From an uncultured Bacteroidales bacterium (GTDB taxonomy: Bacteria > Bacteroidota > Bacteroidia > Bacteroidales > F082), in contig CAJOIS010000013.1 in NCBI GenBank assembly GCA_905234645.1, positions 1 through 64,000 of the forward strand: a stretch of 64,000 bases of DNA. The letters run 5' to 3'. Numbering within the stretch: the stretch's first letter is position 1; the number at the start of each line of letters is the position of its first letter. The notes beneath the pieces are model-generated. The model did no database searches, was not told where the DNA came from, and was given only the letters and a program-made list of their open reading frames with translations. A program made the position numbers and the translations under genes. Shown here piece by piece: positions 26,529-36,900 of this stretch.

Positions 26529-26629
26529 CTATGGCCTATAGCTGATGGCTCATGGCCCGCTACACCCAAAGGTTACAATTCCACCACTTGGGTGTAGCGA
26601 GCCATAGGCTATAGGCCATCAGCCATAGG
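26529..26629. repeat. heptamer-built palindrome between dinB and dnaE2
   Basis: The left arm consists of heptamers CTATGGC, CTATAGC, TGATGGC and TCATGGC, then GCTACACCCAA. The right arm is the inverse complement with the same heptamers in a different order, so pairing is strong at the GCTACACCCAA apex and modular further out. It begins three bases after the dinB stop and fills almost the whole intergenic gap. Confidence 0.82.
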
Positions 26630-26630
26630 C

Positions 26631-26662
26631 AACTGAATAACTAAATAACCGAATAACTGAAT
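26631..26662 (+). repeat. four tandem octamers running into the dnaE2 start
   Basis: AACTGAAT, AACTAAAT, AACCGAAT and AACTGAAT stand in tandem. The last T of the fourth unit is the first base of the TTG start codon of the next gene. Confidence 0.8.
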
Positions 26663-29580
26663 TGCTACTCAACGTCCATTCATATAACAGCCTGTGCTAC
26701 GGCACGATGCCGATTGCGGATCTGGTCACGAGGGCCGCCGCCCTCGGCTATGCCGTTTTGCCTTTGACCGACATCAACACGACGATGGGTGCCGCCGATT
26801 TCGTAGTGGAATGTGGCAGGAAAGGCGTGAGGCCTGTGCTCGGCGTGGAGTTCCGCAACGGCAACGAACTTCTGTATGTGGCCTTGGCTAAAAACAACGT
26901 TGGCTTCATCGAATTGAACCGTTTCCTGACGCAACACAACCTCAACAAACAGCCTTATCCCGAAACGGCACCCGATTGGGAACAAGTTTTCGTAGTTTAT
27001 CCTTTCGGGAAACGAAAACAGAACTTATTAAAAGAGAATGAATTTCTTGGCGTACGCTTCTCTCAACTGACCAAGCTGTACAACTGCGAATCACTCGAAA
27101 AACTCGTCGCCATGCAGCCCGTGACCTTTGCCGAAGCGGACGATTTCCAACTGCATCAGTGTATGCGCGCCATAGATGAGAATGTGTTGATTTCTCGTCT
27201 TGAGTCTGCCGCTTGTGCTGCTCCCGATGAGATATTGTTGTCGCCCGAAAGGTTGAAAACAACATTTGTTTTGTATCCGCAACTCATCGAAAATGCGGAG
27301 CATATCTTGGACGAATGTGAAATCAGCATGGACGACAGCGTGAAAAACAAGCGTGCCTACACAGGCAATGTCTACGACGATTTGGAATTGCTGCGCCAAA
27401 AAGCCTTTGAAGGGATGCTTTACCGTTATGGGACGAAAAACAAGACCGCTTACCGCCGTATCGAGAAAGAACTGGACATCATAGAAAAGATGGGCTTTTG
27501 TGCCTATTTCCTCGTCGCTTGGGACATTGTGCAGTTCGCCATAAAGCAGGGTTTCTATCATGTCGGACGGGGTAGCGGTGCCAACAGCGTGGTGGCCTAT
27601 TGCTTGAAGATTACGGATGTGGACCCGATTGAACTGGATTTGTACTTCGAGCGTTTCCTCAATCCCATGCGGAGCAGTCCGCCCGATTTTGACCTCGATT
27701 TCTCATGGCGAGATAGGGATAAGGTCATCAAGCACATTTTTGATCAATATGGTGTTGACCATGTGGCTTTGCTCGGCGCGACGGTCACGTTTCAAGACAA
27801 TTCGCTTTGCCGTGAGTTGGGCAAAGTGTTTGGTCTGCCTAAAGGTGAAATTGACCAGATGGAGCGCAATCCAAAGGAGTTTGCCCGACAATATTTTATC
27901 GGCCAACAGATTCAGTCGTTTGCCGAGCGCATCCGCGATTTCCCGCGCCAACGTTCCATCCATGCCGGCGGCGTGCTGATTACGGAAAAACCGATTACCG
28001 ACTTTGCCGCTTTGGACCTGCCGCCCAAAGGCTTTCCGACGACGCAATACGACATGTATTCCGCCGAAAAGGTGGGCCTTGTCAAAATCGACATTCTCAG
28101 CCAGCGCGGTATCGCTCACATCCGCGACGCGGTGGAGATGGTGGAACGCAACCGTGGCGTACACATTGACATCCATCAAGTGAACACGCTGAAAGAGGAC
28201 GAGTTGGTCAAGCGACAACTGCTCAAAGCCGAGACTTGCGGTTGTTTCTACATTGAGAGTCCTGGCATGCGCGGTCTGTTGCGTAAGCTGCGCTGCTCCG
28301 ACTACAAGACCTTGGTGGCAGCCAGCTCCATCATACGCCCAGGTGTGGCTCATTCAGGAATGATGCGAGAATATGTTAAGCGATTCCATCACCCTGAGAC
28401 GGTGGATTATAAACATCCTTTGCTGAAAGAGCTGTTGTCCGAGACTTACGGTGTGATGATCTACCAAGAGGATGTGCTCAAGGTGGGGCATTACTTCGCT
28501 GGATTGGACTTGGCCGAGGCCGACGTGCTGCGCCGCATGATGGGCCACAAGATGCGCGACAAAACAGAGTTTGAGCAGGTTACGAAGTGCTTTTTCGACA
28601 ACTGCAAGGCCAAGGGCTATCCCGACGACTTGGTGCACGAACTTTGGCGGCAGATTGAGTCGTTTTCGGGCTATTCCTTCTCCAAGGCGCATTCGGCGTC
28701 CTACGCGGTGGAAAGTTACCAAAGCCTCTATCTGAAAAGCCATTATCCGCTTGAGTTTCAGGTTGCTGTGATTAACAATTTCGGCGGGTTTTACCAGACT
28801 TGGTTCTACTTCAACGAGGCACGGCGCATGGGTGCGAAAATCCATCTACCTTGCGTCAATCGCAGCGATTATCTCACCACCTTGAACGGTCGGACGATTT
28901 TCATGGGTTTTGTGCATTTGCAGGGATTGGAGCAGAATTTCGTAGAGCGTTTTCTTGCAGAACGCGCGGCGCGTGGGCCTTTTGCAAGCCTTGAAGACTT
29001 CATTTCAAGGGTGTCGTTTAAGATTGAGCAACTCGTTTTGCTCATTCGCGGTGGCGCGTTTGATTTCACGAGAAAGCCTAAAGCCGAACTGTTGTGGTTG
29101 GCGCATCTTGGCAAGAGTGACGGTAAGAAAGAACAACCCGAAACGCTTTTCCAACTTGAAAACCAGCATTTTGAATTTCCCGACTTCAAGACCAACGCCT
29201 TGCAAAACGCCTACGAAGAGATAGAACTTTACGGCTTCCCCGTTTCCTTGACTTGGTTCGATTTGCTGAAAACCAATTTCCGTGGCGAGTTGATGGCCTG
29301 CCAGATGTTGAACTTCGTAGGACAACGCTACAGAATGCTCGGCAAATTAGTGACAGTAAAGAACATCCGCACCTGTAAAGGCGACCCGATGGCTCTCGCC
29401 ACCTTCGTCGATGCCACGGGCGAGGCCTTTGATACCGTGCTTTTTCCGCAAGTTTTTAAAAACTATCCTTTCCAAGGCGATGGCGTGTATCTGCTTTTGG
29501 GCAAGGTCACGGAGGAGTTTGGGCAGGCTTCGTTGGAGGTGGAGAAAATGGCTCGGATGGGATATAAGACTCTGCATTAA
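26662..29580 (+). CDS. DNA polymerase III alpha subunit, DnaE2/ImuC-like
   Basis: The 972-aa C-family polymerase is shorter than replicative DnaE (about 1150-1250 aa). The catalytic Asp motifs PDFDLDF and VKIDIL are intact, as are helix-hairpin-helix and C-terminal OB-fold regions. The N-terminal PHP domain is degenerate: the usual TDH is TDI and other metal ligands differ, so proofreading by this domain is unlikely, as in error-prone DnaE2. Pairing with a Y-family polymerase and a cleavable repressor indicates a mutagenesis cassette analogous to imuA-imuB-dnaE2, without imuA here. No ATG precedes the PHP domain in frame; a stop at 26638 limits the start to the TTG at 26662, where the tandem octamers end. 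The ancestral ATG may have been lost when the repeat arrived. Confidence 0.9.
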   Translation: MLLNVHSYNSLCYGTMPIADLVTRAAALGYAVLPLTDINTTMGAADFVVECGRKGVRPVLGVEFRNGNELLYVALAKNNVGFIELNRFLTQHNLNKQPYPETAPDWEQVFVVYPFGKRKQNLLKENEFLGVRFSQLTKLYNCESLEKLVAMQPVTFAEADDFQLHQCMRAIDENVLISRLESAACAAPDEILLSPERLKTTFVLYPQLIENAEHILDECEISMDDSVKNKRAYTGNVYDDLELLRQKAFEGMLYRYGTKNKTAYRRIEKELDIIEKMGFCAYFLVAWDIVQFAIKQGFYHVGRGSGANSVVAYCLKITDVDPIELDLYFERFLNPMRSSPPDFDLDFSWRDRDKVIKHIFDQYGVDHVALLGATVTFQDNSLCRELGKVFGLPKGEIDQMERNPKEFARQYFIGQQIQSFAERIRDFPRQRSIHAGGVLITEKPITDFAALDLPPKGFPTTQYDMYSAEKVGLVKIDILSQRGIAHIRDAVEMVERNRGVHIDIHQVNTLKEDELVKRQLLKAETCGCFYIESPGMRGLLRKLRCSDYKTLVAASSIIRPGVAHSGMMREYVKRFHHPETVDYKHPLLKELLSETYGVMIYQEDVLKVGHYFAGLDLAEADVLRRMMGHKMRDKTEFEQVTKCFFDNCKAKGYPDDLVHELWRQIESFSGYSFSKAHSASYAVESYQSLYLKSHYPLEFQVAVINNFGGFYQTWFYFNEARRMGAKIHLPCVNRSDYLTTLNGRTIFMGFVHLQGLEQNFVERFLAERAARGPFASLEDFISRVSFKIEQLVLLIRGGAFDFTRKPKAELLWLAHLGKSDGKKEQPETLFQLENQHFEFPDFKTNALQNAYEEIELYGFPVSLTWFDLLKTNFRGELMACQMLNFVGQRYRMLGKLVTVKNIRTCKGDPMALATFVDATGEAFDTVLFPQVFKNYPFQGDGVYLLLGKVTEEFGQASLEVEKMARMGYKTLH

Positions 29581-29645
29581 GCAAATAAAAGCGTCTTTTT
29601 TTTGCAATTGGTTGAAAATCCAAGTGGTAAATGCCCAATGTTTTG

Positions 29646-29653
29646 TATTTTTG
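29646..29653 (+). promoter_or_regulatory. -7 element of the TonB receptor operon
   Basis: TATTTTTG (TAnnTTTG) lies 20 bases before the ATG at 29674. Confidence 0.65.
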
Positions 29654-29673
29654 CACAAATTTATTCCAATAAA

Positions 29674-32019
29674 ATGCATCGAAAACTAATTCTATCCATA
29701 CTTTGTCTTTTAGGGCTGACATTGAGTGTGTTGGCACAGCAGAAAGGGCAGATTACAGGTGTCGTCAAGGATGCCGAGACCAACGAAACCCTGATTGGTG
29801 TTTCCATTTACGAGGAGCGGCTGCAATTGGGTACTACGACTGACGAGAAAGGCCGCTATGTCTTGGATTTGCCTCTCGGCGAACATCGCTTAAGGATTTC
29901 CTATGTCGGCTATACGACGGTGGAGAAGAAAGTCAACATTGGCACTAAGCCCACGACACTCAATGTGAAATTGTATACCGAGTCGGAGCAACTCTCAGAG
30001 GTGGAAGTCACCAGCGAACGCAAGGACCGCAACGTGACTGCCATGGCGATGAGCGTACAGACTCTCGACATGATCACCATCAAGAAGATTCCCGCGCTGA
30101 TGGGCGAGGTGGATGTCATCAAGAGCATCACACTGCTGCCGGGTGTGGTGTCGGCCTCTGAAGGCTCGTCGGGATACAGCGTGCGTGGCGGCGCCACCGA
30201 CCACAACCTCATCCTCTTGGATGGCGCCCCTATCTATAATGCCTCGCATTTCCTGGGTTTCTTTTCAGTGTTCAATAATGACGTGGTGAAGGATGCCACG
30301 CTTTACAAAGGCGATATCCCCGCCAATTTCGGAGGCCGTCTTTCCTCCGTCCTCGACGTGACGGTGAAGGACGAGATGCCTAAACGTTTTGGCGTCGAAG
30401 GTGGCATTGGTTTGGTGACCAGCCATTTGATGCTTGAAACACCGTTGTTCGACCATAAGACTTCCGTGATGCTGGCAGGCCGTAGGACATACGCTGGCCT
30501 TGTCCTTCCGTTCTTGGGCGAAGACCTGAACAAGTCGAAGATCAATTTCTATGATGTGAACGCCAAAATAACGCAGTCGTTGGGCAAGAATGACCGTCTT
30601 TTCCTTTCGTTCTATCATGGCCACGATGAGTTCAACATGCAACAAATGATAGGTCTCGGCTATGGTAACACCAGTGCTACCTTGCGTTGGAGCCATATTT
30701 TCTCTGACAGGTTGACTTCTAATCTTTCACTTATCGGCTCACGCTACCGTTATAGCATCGACTTGAATTACAGCCCATACGACTTTTCCATCAAGGCAGG
30801 CACCGATGCCGCAAGCCTCAATTATGACTTCGCCATGCATTGGAATGAACACCATACGTCGAAATTCGGCCTTGCCACAGGTATCCAATCCTATCTGCAA
30901 GGAGAGGTTGAAGATAGAGGTGGAGCTTTGTCACAATACCTTCAGATAGACCAAACGAAATCGGTAGCACGTAAGGGTTTGGAACACGCCATTTATTTCA
31001 CTCATGACTACACTCCGACGCCTCGTCTTACCTTCCGGGCTGGTATGCGGTTGTCGTGTTTCCAGAATATTGGCGCTGAGGATTTCTATGTCGTAGATCC
31101 CGCTTCCTATTTGGTTGTCGATACGGTTCATTATGGCAAGGGTGAGGTCTTCAACACGGAAATCAACCCCGAGCCGAGAGTTGCGGCCATGTATCAGTTG
31201 GATGAGCATTCGTCGGTCAAAGCTTCGTATTCGCGCACGGTGCAATATGCTCAGGTGGCCTCGTCCGCGACAGGTGGACTGCCATTTGATGTTTGGTATC
31301 CTGTTAGCCCGAACGTGAAGCCCCAGAAGTGTGACCAGTTTGCGCTTGGCTATTTCCGCAATTTCCTGAATGATGGCCTTGAGACGTCTGTGGAGGTGTA
31401 CTACAAGAACATGAAGAATGTCATCGACTTCAAGGACAACGCCATCACTTACGGTTATTTGTTGCTCGATGGTGAGCTGCGAACGGGTAAAGGCCGTTCC
31501 TATGGCGTTGAATTCCTCGTTAGGAAGAATGTCGGTAAGTTCACAGGGTGGATCTCCTACACCTATTCCCGCACCTTCCGTACCATTAAGGAAATCAGCC
31601 ATGGCCATGAGTATCGCTCACCCTACGACCGCCCCCACAATTTTGTCATCGTCGCCAATTACGATGTCACGAAACGCATTAGCTTGGCAGCTAACTGGAT
31701 TTATAACACGGGACAGCCCGTCACTTTCCCTTGCGGTCAATATACCATCAACGGCATGACTTATGCAGTCTATAATGGCTACCGCAACCAAAGCCGCTAT
31801 CCCGACTATCACCGCCTTGACCTGTCGTTTACCTGCAAGCTCGGCAAGCTGGACAACAGGCGTTGGCAGCACGAAATTAATCTCTCGGTGTATAACGCCT
31901 ATGCCCGCCACAACACATGGGCCATTACCTTTGACCAGGCTTCGGATGGCTCCATGATTACCAAGAACATGTATCTGTTCTCCGTTGTGCCTTCCATCTC
32001 CTATAACTTCAAATATTGA
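29674..32019 (+). CDS. TonB-dependent outer-membrane receptor
   Basis: The 781-aa protein has a signal peptide (MHRKLILSILCLLGLTLSVLA), an N-terminal carboxypeptidase-regulatory-like domain (GQITGVVKDAETNETLIGVSI, residues ~24-105), a plug domain (SVRGGATDHNLILLDGAPIYN) and a 22-strand-type barrel ending in aromatic residues (SISYNFKY). The large N-terminal domain is typical of Bacteroidota receptors. The next two genes encode DUF4249 lipoproteins instead of a SusD-type protein, a known alternative pairing; the ligand is unknown. The ATG at 29674 is preferred to a TTG at 29602 because it starts the signal peptide and follows the -7 element. Confidence 0.92.
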   Translation: MHRKLILSILCLLGLTLSVLAQQKGQITGVVKDAETNETLIGVSIYEERLQLGTTTDEKGRYVLDLPLGEHRLRISYVGYTTVEKKVNIGTKPTTLNVKLYTESEQLSEVEVTSERKDRNVTAMAMSVQTLDMITIKKIPALMGEVDVIKSITLLPGVVSASEGSSGYSVRGGATDHNLILLDGAPIYNASHFLGFFSVFNNDVVKDATLYKGDIPANFGGRLSSVLDVTVKDEMPKRFGVEGGIGLVTSHLMLETPLFDHKTSVMLAGRRTYAGLVLPFLGEDLNKSKINFYDVNAKITQSLGKNDRLFLSFYHGHDEFNMQQMIGLGYGNTSATLRWSHIFSDRLTSNLSLIGSRYRYSIDLNYSPYDFSIKAGTDAASLNYDFAMHWNEHHTSKFGLATGIQSYLQGEVEDRGGALSQYLQIDQTKSVARKGLEHAIYFTHDYTPTPRLTFRAGMRLSCFQNIGAEDFYVVDPASYLVVDTVHYGKGEVFNTEINPEPRVAAMYQLDEHSSVKASYSRTVQYAQVASSATGGLPFDVWYPVSPNVKPQKCDQFALGYFRNFLNDGLETSVEVYYKNMKNVIDFKDNAITYGYLLLDGELRTGKGRSYGVEFLVRKNVGKFTGWISYTYSRTFRTIKEISHGHEYRSPYDRPHNFVIVANYDVTKRISLAANWIYNTGQPVTFPCGQYTINGMTYAVYNGYRNQSRYPDYHRLDLSFTCKLGKLDNRRWQHEINLSVYNAYARHNTWAITFDQASDGSMITKNMYLFSVVPSISYNFKY

Positions 32020-32024
32020 TTGCG

Positions 32025-32921
32025 ATGAGGAAAGGAATTGAAATATGGCTTGTCGGCTTACTGATGCTTGGCGTAGTGGCATGTACAGAAGACTTTGTCA
32101 TTGATGTCGAGGATGGGGAGCGGATGATAGGCGTGGCAGCCTCGTTTACCGATGAGATGAAAAGCCACGAAGCCGTTTTGAGTTACACAGCGGATTTCTA
32201 CAATACAATGGATGATATCCAAATGATCTCGGGAGCCACAGTATATGTGACGGATGGCGTCGACACGGTGTATTATATGGAAGAGCCCACTCAGCCGGGC
32301 CATTATTTCACGCTGCCCGTGGCTGGGAAGAAGAAGACCTTGTACCGCTTGTGCGTTGATGTCCCTGAAGAGGACGGAGAAGTGACGCATCTCTATGCCG
32401 AAAGCTATATGGCTGATAATGTCGACCTTATCGACAGCCTTGTGATAAAGCCGTTCAATGGCGTCAACGATAGCATTCCCACCGTGTTCTTTGGCGACAC
32501 CATAGAGTTTGTGTATCCTTATTTTCAAAGTCTATCCGATTCTTCCATCATCTATATGCCGATGGTCTCGAAAAACGATACCGTGTTGACAGACACCTTG
32601 AATCAACGAATGGTCGTCCCTATGGCGGGTTATGCTGGATTTTATGTCAATGGGTTGGAGATGCAGTCGGCCAACAAGGAAATCCCCATCCATTATTTCC
32701 GTAAGAGTAAGCTGAGAAGAGGGGATGTCATCAAGGCTGACCTATATAGCATCGAATATAATTATGTGTTTTTCTATTATAGCTTGATGATGTCGACAGG
32801 AAGCAATCCTATGTTGGGTGCGCCTGCCAATGTGGTCACCAATATTCAGCCATCCGGCAAGGGAACTGGATGGTTTATGGCGTCCTCTGTTGTGTCGGCT
32901 GAGACGGTGTTTGATAACTAA
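32025..32921 (+). CDS. DUF4249 lipoprotein
   Basis: The 298-aa protein has a lipoprotein signal (lipobox LGVVAC, followed by TEDFVIDV) and the DUF4249 pattern: SFTDEMKSHEAVLSYTADF, ISGATVYVTDGVDTVYY, QPGHYFTLPVAGK. These proteins are encoded next to TonB receptors and probably sit at the cell surface as receptor partners; no ligand is known. It starts five bases after the receptor stop. It is clearly paralogous to the next gene. Confidence 0.86.
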   Translation: MRKGIEIWLVGLLMLGVVACTEDFVIDVEDGERMIGVAASFTDEMKSHEAVLSYTADFYNTMDDIQMISGATVYVTDGVDTVYYMEEPTQPGHYFTLPVAGKKKTLYRLCVDVPEEDGEVTHLYAESYMADNVDLIDSLVIKPFNGVNDSIPTVFFGDTIEFVYPYFQSLSDSSIIYMPMVSKNDTVLTDTLNQRMVVPMAGYAGFYVNGLEMQSANKEIPIHYFRKSKLRRGDVIKADLYSIEYNYVFFYYSLMMSTGSNPMLGAPANVVTNIQPSGKGTGWFMASSVVSAETVFDN

Positions 32922-32925
32922 GAAT

Positions 32926-33876
32926 ATGGTTATGAGTGCAAATAATGGTTTTTTCCGATGCCTTGGCTTGCTTAGCCTGATGTTGATGTTTGCATGTACC
33001 GAGGAGATTGTTTTGGATGCTCCGGAAGGGCAAAAGAGACCGGTCATGGAAGGCTATATTACGGATGAGCTAAAATGCCACGAAGTTATCCTCAGCTATT
33101 CGTCAGAGTTATATTCTTCCGACAGGGAGATGATATCGGGGGCAGAGGTGTATGTGGTTGAAAGCAATAAGTATCAAGACCCAGGAGACACGATTTATTT
33201 TTATGAAGAAGTCAATCAGCCAGGCCATTATTTCTCCGATTCTATGGCAGGCACCAAAAACCGTTGGTTCCATTTGGAGGCTAGGGTGCAGGAAAACACG
33301 CTTTACAGCTCGCCGCTCCGTATGTATGCCGATGCTAAGATGCCCAACAACGCGAGTGGTATCGACTCGATAGGTCTGCTGCCCAAACGCGATGGGAACA
33401 ACATCCCGATTGTCGACGACGACGCTGCCGTTTGCGTTTGCCCGTATTTCCAAACCTTGTCTGACAAGAACATCGTTTATAACGTGGAACTGTATCTGAA
33501 TGGCAGTCGTTTCAGAAACCGTCCTTCCAAGCTGTTCCAGCTGTTTCAGATGCAAGGCTATGCCGGATATTATTTCAACGGCCCTGAGATGTTAGACAAT
33601 AACATCCCGATTCCCGTGGGTATCATGAACAAGTCCTACATGAAAGAAGGCGACCTCGTGAAAGTGAAGTTGTATAGCATCTCGAAGGACTATTTGTATT
33701 TCCTTATAGGACAAAAGCTCGCCATTGGCGTCAATCCTGCCATGGGTGCCTATCCCGCTATTGCTTCTAATGTGTTCTCAAACTGTAATGCCATAGGATG
33801 GTTCGCTGTCACCTCGGAAATAGAAGGAGAGGGCGTTTATCATGAGTCTATTTTTGAACTAAATGACGAAGAGTAA
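32926..33876 (+). CDS. second DUF4249 lipoprotein
   Basis: The 316-aa protein has a lipoprotein signal (lipobox LMFAC, then TEEIVLDAPEG). It shares the pattern of its upstream neighbour: TDELKCHEVILSYSSEL, ISGAEVYVVE, NQPGHYFSDSMAGT, PYFQTLSDKNIVY, GYAGYYFNGPEM. The pair arose by duplication. Two in-frame ATGs (32926 and 32932) are possible starts; the first lies four bases after the upstream stop. A terminator follows, closing the receptor operon. Confidence 0.86.
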   Translation: MVMSANNGFFRCLGLLSLMLMFACTEEIVLDAPEGQKRPVMEGYITDELKCHEVILSYSSELYSSDREMISGAEVYVVESNKYQDPGDTIYFYEEVNQPGHYFSDSMAGTKNRWFHLEARVQENTLYSSPLRMYADAKMPNNASGIDSIGLLPKRDGNNIPIVDDDAAVCVCPYFQTLSDKNIVYNVELYLNGSRFRNRPSKLFQLFQMQGYAGYYFNGPEMLDNNIPIPVGIMNKSYMKEGDLVKVKLYSISKDYLYFLIGQKLAIGVNPAMGAYPAIASNVFSNCNAIGWFAVTSEIEGEGVYHESIFELNDEE

Positions 33877-33880
33877 ATAA

Positions 33881-33910
33881 GAAAGGCGATCTCGTACGAG
33901 GTCGCCTTTC
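33881..33910. terminator. hairpin terminator of the receptor operon
   Basis: GAAAGGCGATCTCG pairs with CGAGGTCGCCTTTC (one G-T pair) around TA. It begins four bases after the lipoprotein stop and also faces the end of the convergent peptidase gene. Confidence 0.82.
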
Positions 33911-33931
33911 CCGTTTAGGTTGGTTTTGGGG

Positions 33932-36900
33932 TTATCTCACAACCACCTTCTCCATGTGGATTTGTGAGCCACTGGTGAGGCGGATGAAGTAAACACCCTT
34001 GGTCAGGTCTTCGACACTAATCTGTTCGCTACCTTGGGCTTTGCCTTTGGCAACGACCTGTCCCATGCCGTTGTACATCTCATAGGTGAACTCGTTGTTG
34101 CCACCATTGATGTAAAGGGTGCTGTTGACAGGGTTGGGATAGAGTGAGAAAACACTGCCGTTCTCATCGATGCTGGTAAGGTCGACGATGATGCATTCTG
34201 GGACCGAAACGCCATCTGCGTATTCTGCAATGACGCAGTAGGTGTAGTTGATGGCCATGTCGGTTTCGTCAATATAGGAATCTCTGGCGGTCTGTCCGAT
34301 TTCGATGCCATTGCGCATGATGATATAATTGATGGCACCATCGGGACCATCCCATGTCAAGGTGACGGATGACAGTTCAATTTCAGCAACGAGGTTGTCG
34401 ATAGGGGCGAAACTCATGGGAGTAACACCACCGGCGCAGTTGCAGTCAAATTGATGCAGGACGCCACTGTTGGGGTTGCTTCCGCTGTAAATGGTCTCAC
34501 CAGATTCATACTTTATGGTGAAGGAACATTCTGAAGTGTAGTAGCCACTGATCCAACTCACGGTAACATGGACTCCATTGTTGATTTCGATGGTTTCTGT
34601 CTGTTCGCTGCCGCTCTGAATGGTGAATTCTATATCGGGAGTGCCGTCATCGAAGGAGAGTTTCAACTTGTTGCCGTTCCAGCCATCGCCATAACTATCG
34701 TGCATCTCAATGATGACGACGCAAGAGTTCTTCATCACTAGAGAACCTCCGGCTTGCAGGTCGCCGTCGGCTTGTATGGTGAAGTTGAGCGTGATTTGTT
34801 CGGTCTGAGGGCATTCGTCATCAATGGCAATCGTGAATGGGCAGATGGCCGTGCCTTCGGGGTCGATGGTTCCGATTTCAAAAGTGTCGGTGAGGATGGT
34901 GACATGCTCGTTGTCGCATGTGATATGGGCGATGGCATTGGTGGCCATGTAGTGACCGATGTTCTGGAAGTTGGCCATGATGTTCAATTCTTCACCAGGG
35001 AAGAAACTGCCTGGCCAGCTGGCATCGACGTAGTCGAGGATGGCTTGTCCAGCTGTGACGAAGACCTTTCCAATCCAAGTGTGTGAGTTATCGGTCATGG
35101 TGACGTCGATTTGGAATCTGGAACCGTCTTGGACACTTTGCGAAATGATGAAGTTGAAGGCGTTATCGAGTGTTACGGTTTCGTCTGCATTCAGTGCGTC
35201 AATCGTGGCGGTGTAGTTGGTGAAGTTGAAGCTCTCGTTGGTGCAGAACACGGTGACGGTGACAGGGCCGTCAGTCGGGTCAACTCCAATGTTCATCAAA
35301 GAAAGAGACATGGGGGTTTCTGCGCCGACAGCGGCAAAGTTGGGAGTGCTGTTGGTCACGCTGAGGTAAGGACCTTCGGCAGGAAGAATCTCAATAGGCA
35401 TGATTTCAGTCACTTTGTTGTATCCTATCACGGTCAGGGTGGCGGTGCCCACTTCGCTCAGTTCGGGAAAGTCAAGGGTGCAGCTGCCGTTAACGATGTT
35501 GTGGCTGCAAAGGACTTCACCATTCATCATCAAGGTGGCGATGCCGAAAGCGGTGTTTTCAGCGCTCACTGTCAGTTCGCTCATGCCAAGCATTAAAGCG
35601 GCGGGCGAGCAGGTGACGTTCATGCTCACGGGGGGGTCGGTGCGAACCATAAGGCTCGGGTCACCAAAGAGAATCCAAGTGTTGTGGGTCGAGCCGTTGT
35701 CCGAAGGAGCGGCGTCAAGGATATACATGCTTCCGTTCAAGGAAGCACCACCAAAGGTGTGGCAGTATTTGTCAGCGGATCTCCATTCGGTAAGGATGTC
35801 AACCATTTCGTCTTGACCGTACATAGGCGGCAGCCAAGGCTGCGAAATCCAGCTGAACATACCACCCACAGCTCCGGTGGGAACACCAGTGTTGTTGTCG
35901 GTAGCTCTCAGCCATGCCTCACCAAAGCAGGTGCCGTCGAATTGGCCGTTGTTGCAAGCGACTGACCAGATATAAGGCAGCATGTTGTCGTTCACCAGGG
36001 CGTTCACATGGCTGTTGCTGAAGTTGGCTACCACCCAGCTGGTTTGTGAACCGTGGTTGCAGTAATTGATGATGCTGGCGCCGTTGTTGATGTCAGCGCT
36101 GATGGCACTGGCACTCGTGCCGCCACCTACACCGCTGTATTGTTGCGACACGGCTTCATAGGTGTAATGCATCAAGGTGTCGCGAATATAGTTGATGTGC
36201 ACGTAGTCGGCTTCGCCATAGTGGCCTTGACCGCTACCTTCATTGGCACCGATGCCGATGCCTTTGTTGAGCCAAGTGAGGCCTTCCTCCATGTCGCGTT
36301 CGTAGTACAACACCTTGTTGACATGGGTGTTCACGTCATTGACGCTTTGCACTGAGAAACGACCAACGAGGACTTCAAGATAGTTGTCGTTGCCTTCGAG
36401 CTGGCCAAACCAGTTGTCGGAACGACCGCCGCTCATCGAGTGCGGAGTAAGGTCGCTATAGTCGCCAACGAGGAGGATATAGCCGAGGTTGTGCTCAGGA
36501 TCGTTGTAGATGCTTAGAATGTAGTTCTTGATTTGGGTGTCGTTGTTGCCACCGGCTTGGGTCACGCTGACCATCGTGGTGGGACGGCCGGATTGGTTCT
36601 TCCACTCCACGAAAGGTTGCATGGCTTCCATGTATTGGTCGGGGCAGATGACAAGCATCTCACCTTGGTCTTCAAGGAAAGTGTATTTGTCGGCACTTTC
36701 CTTATAATTAATGAAGCGGTGGCTGTAAGCGGCATCCATTTCTGCCGACATCTTACGATTGGCTTTGCGAGCTACTTTCTGGTTCACGCCGTTGTCGCTT
36801 ACCTTACGCATAGCGATGGTCATGTCGTGGTAGACACGCAAGGTCTTCGTCACAGGGTTGTAGGCGAAGGGACGCACCATGATGTTTTGGCCACGGAAGT

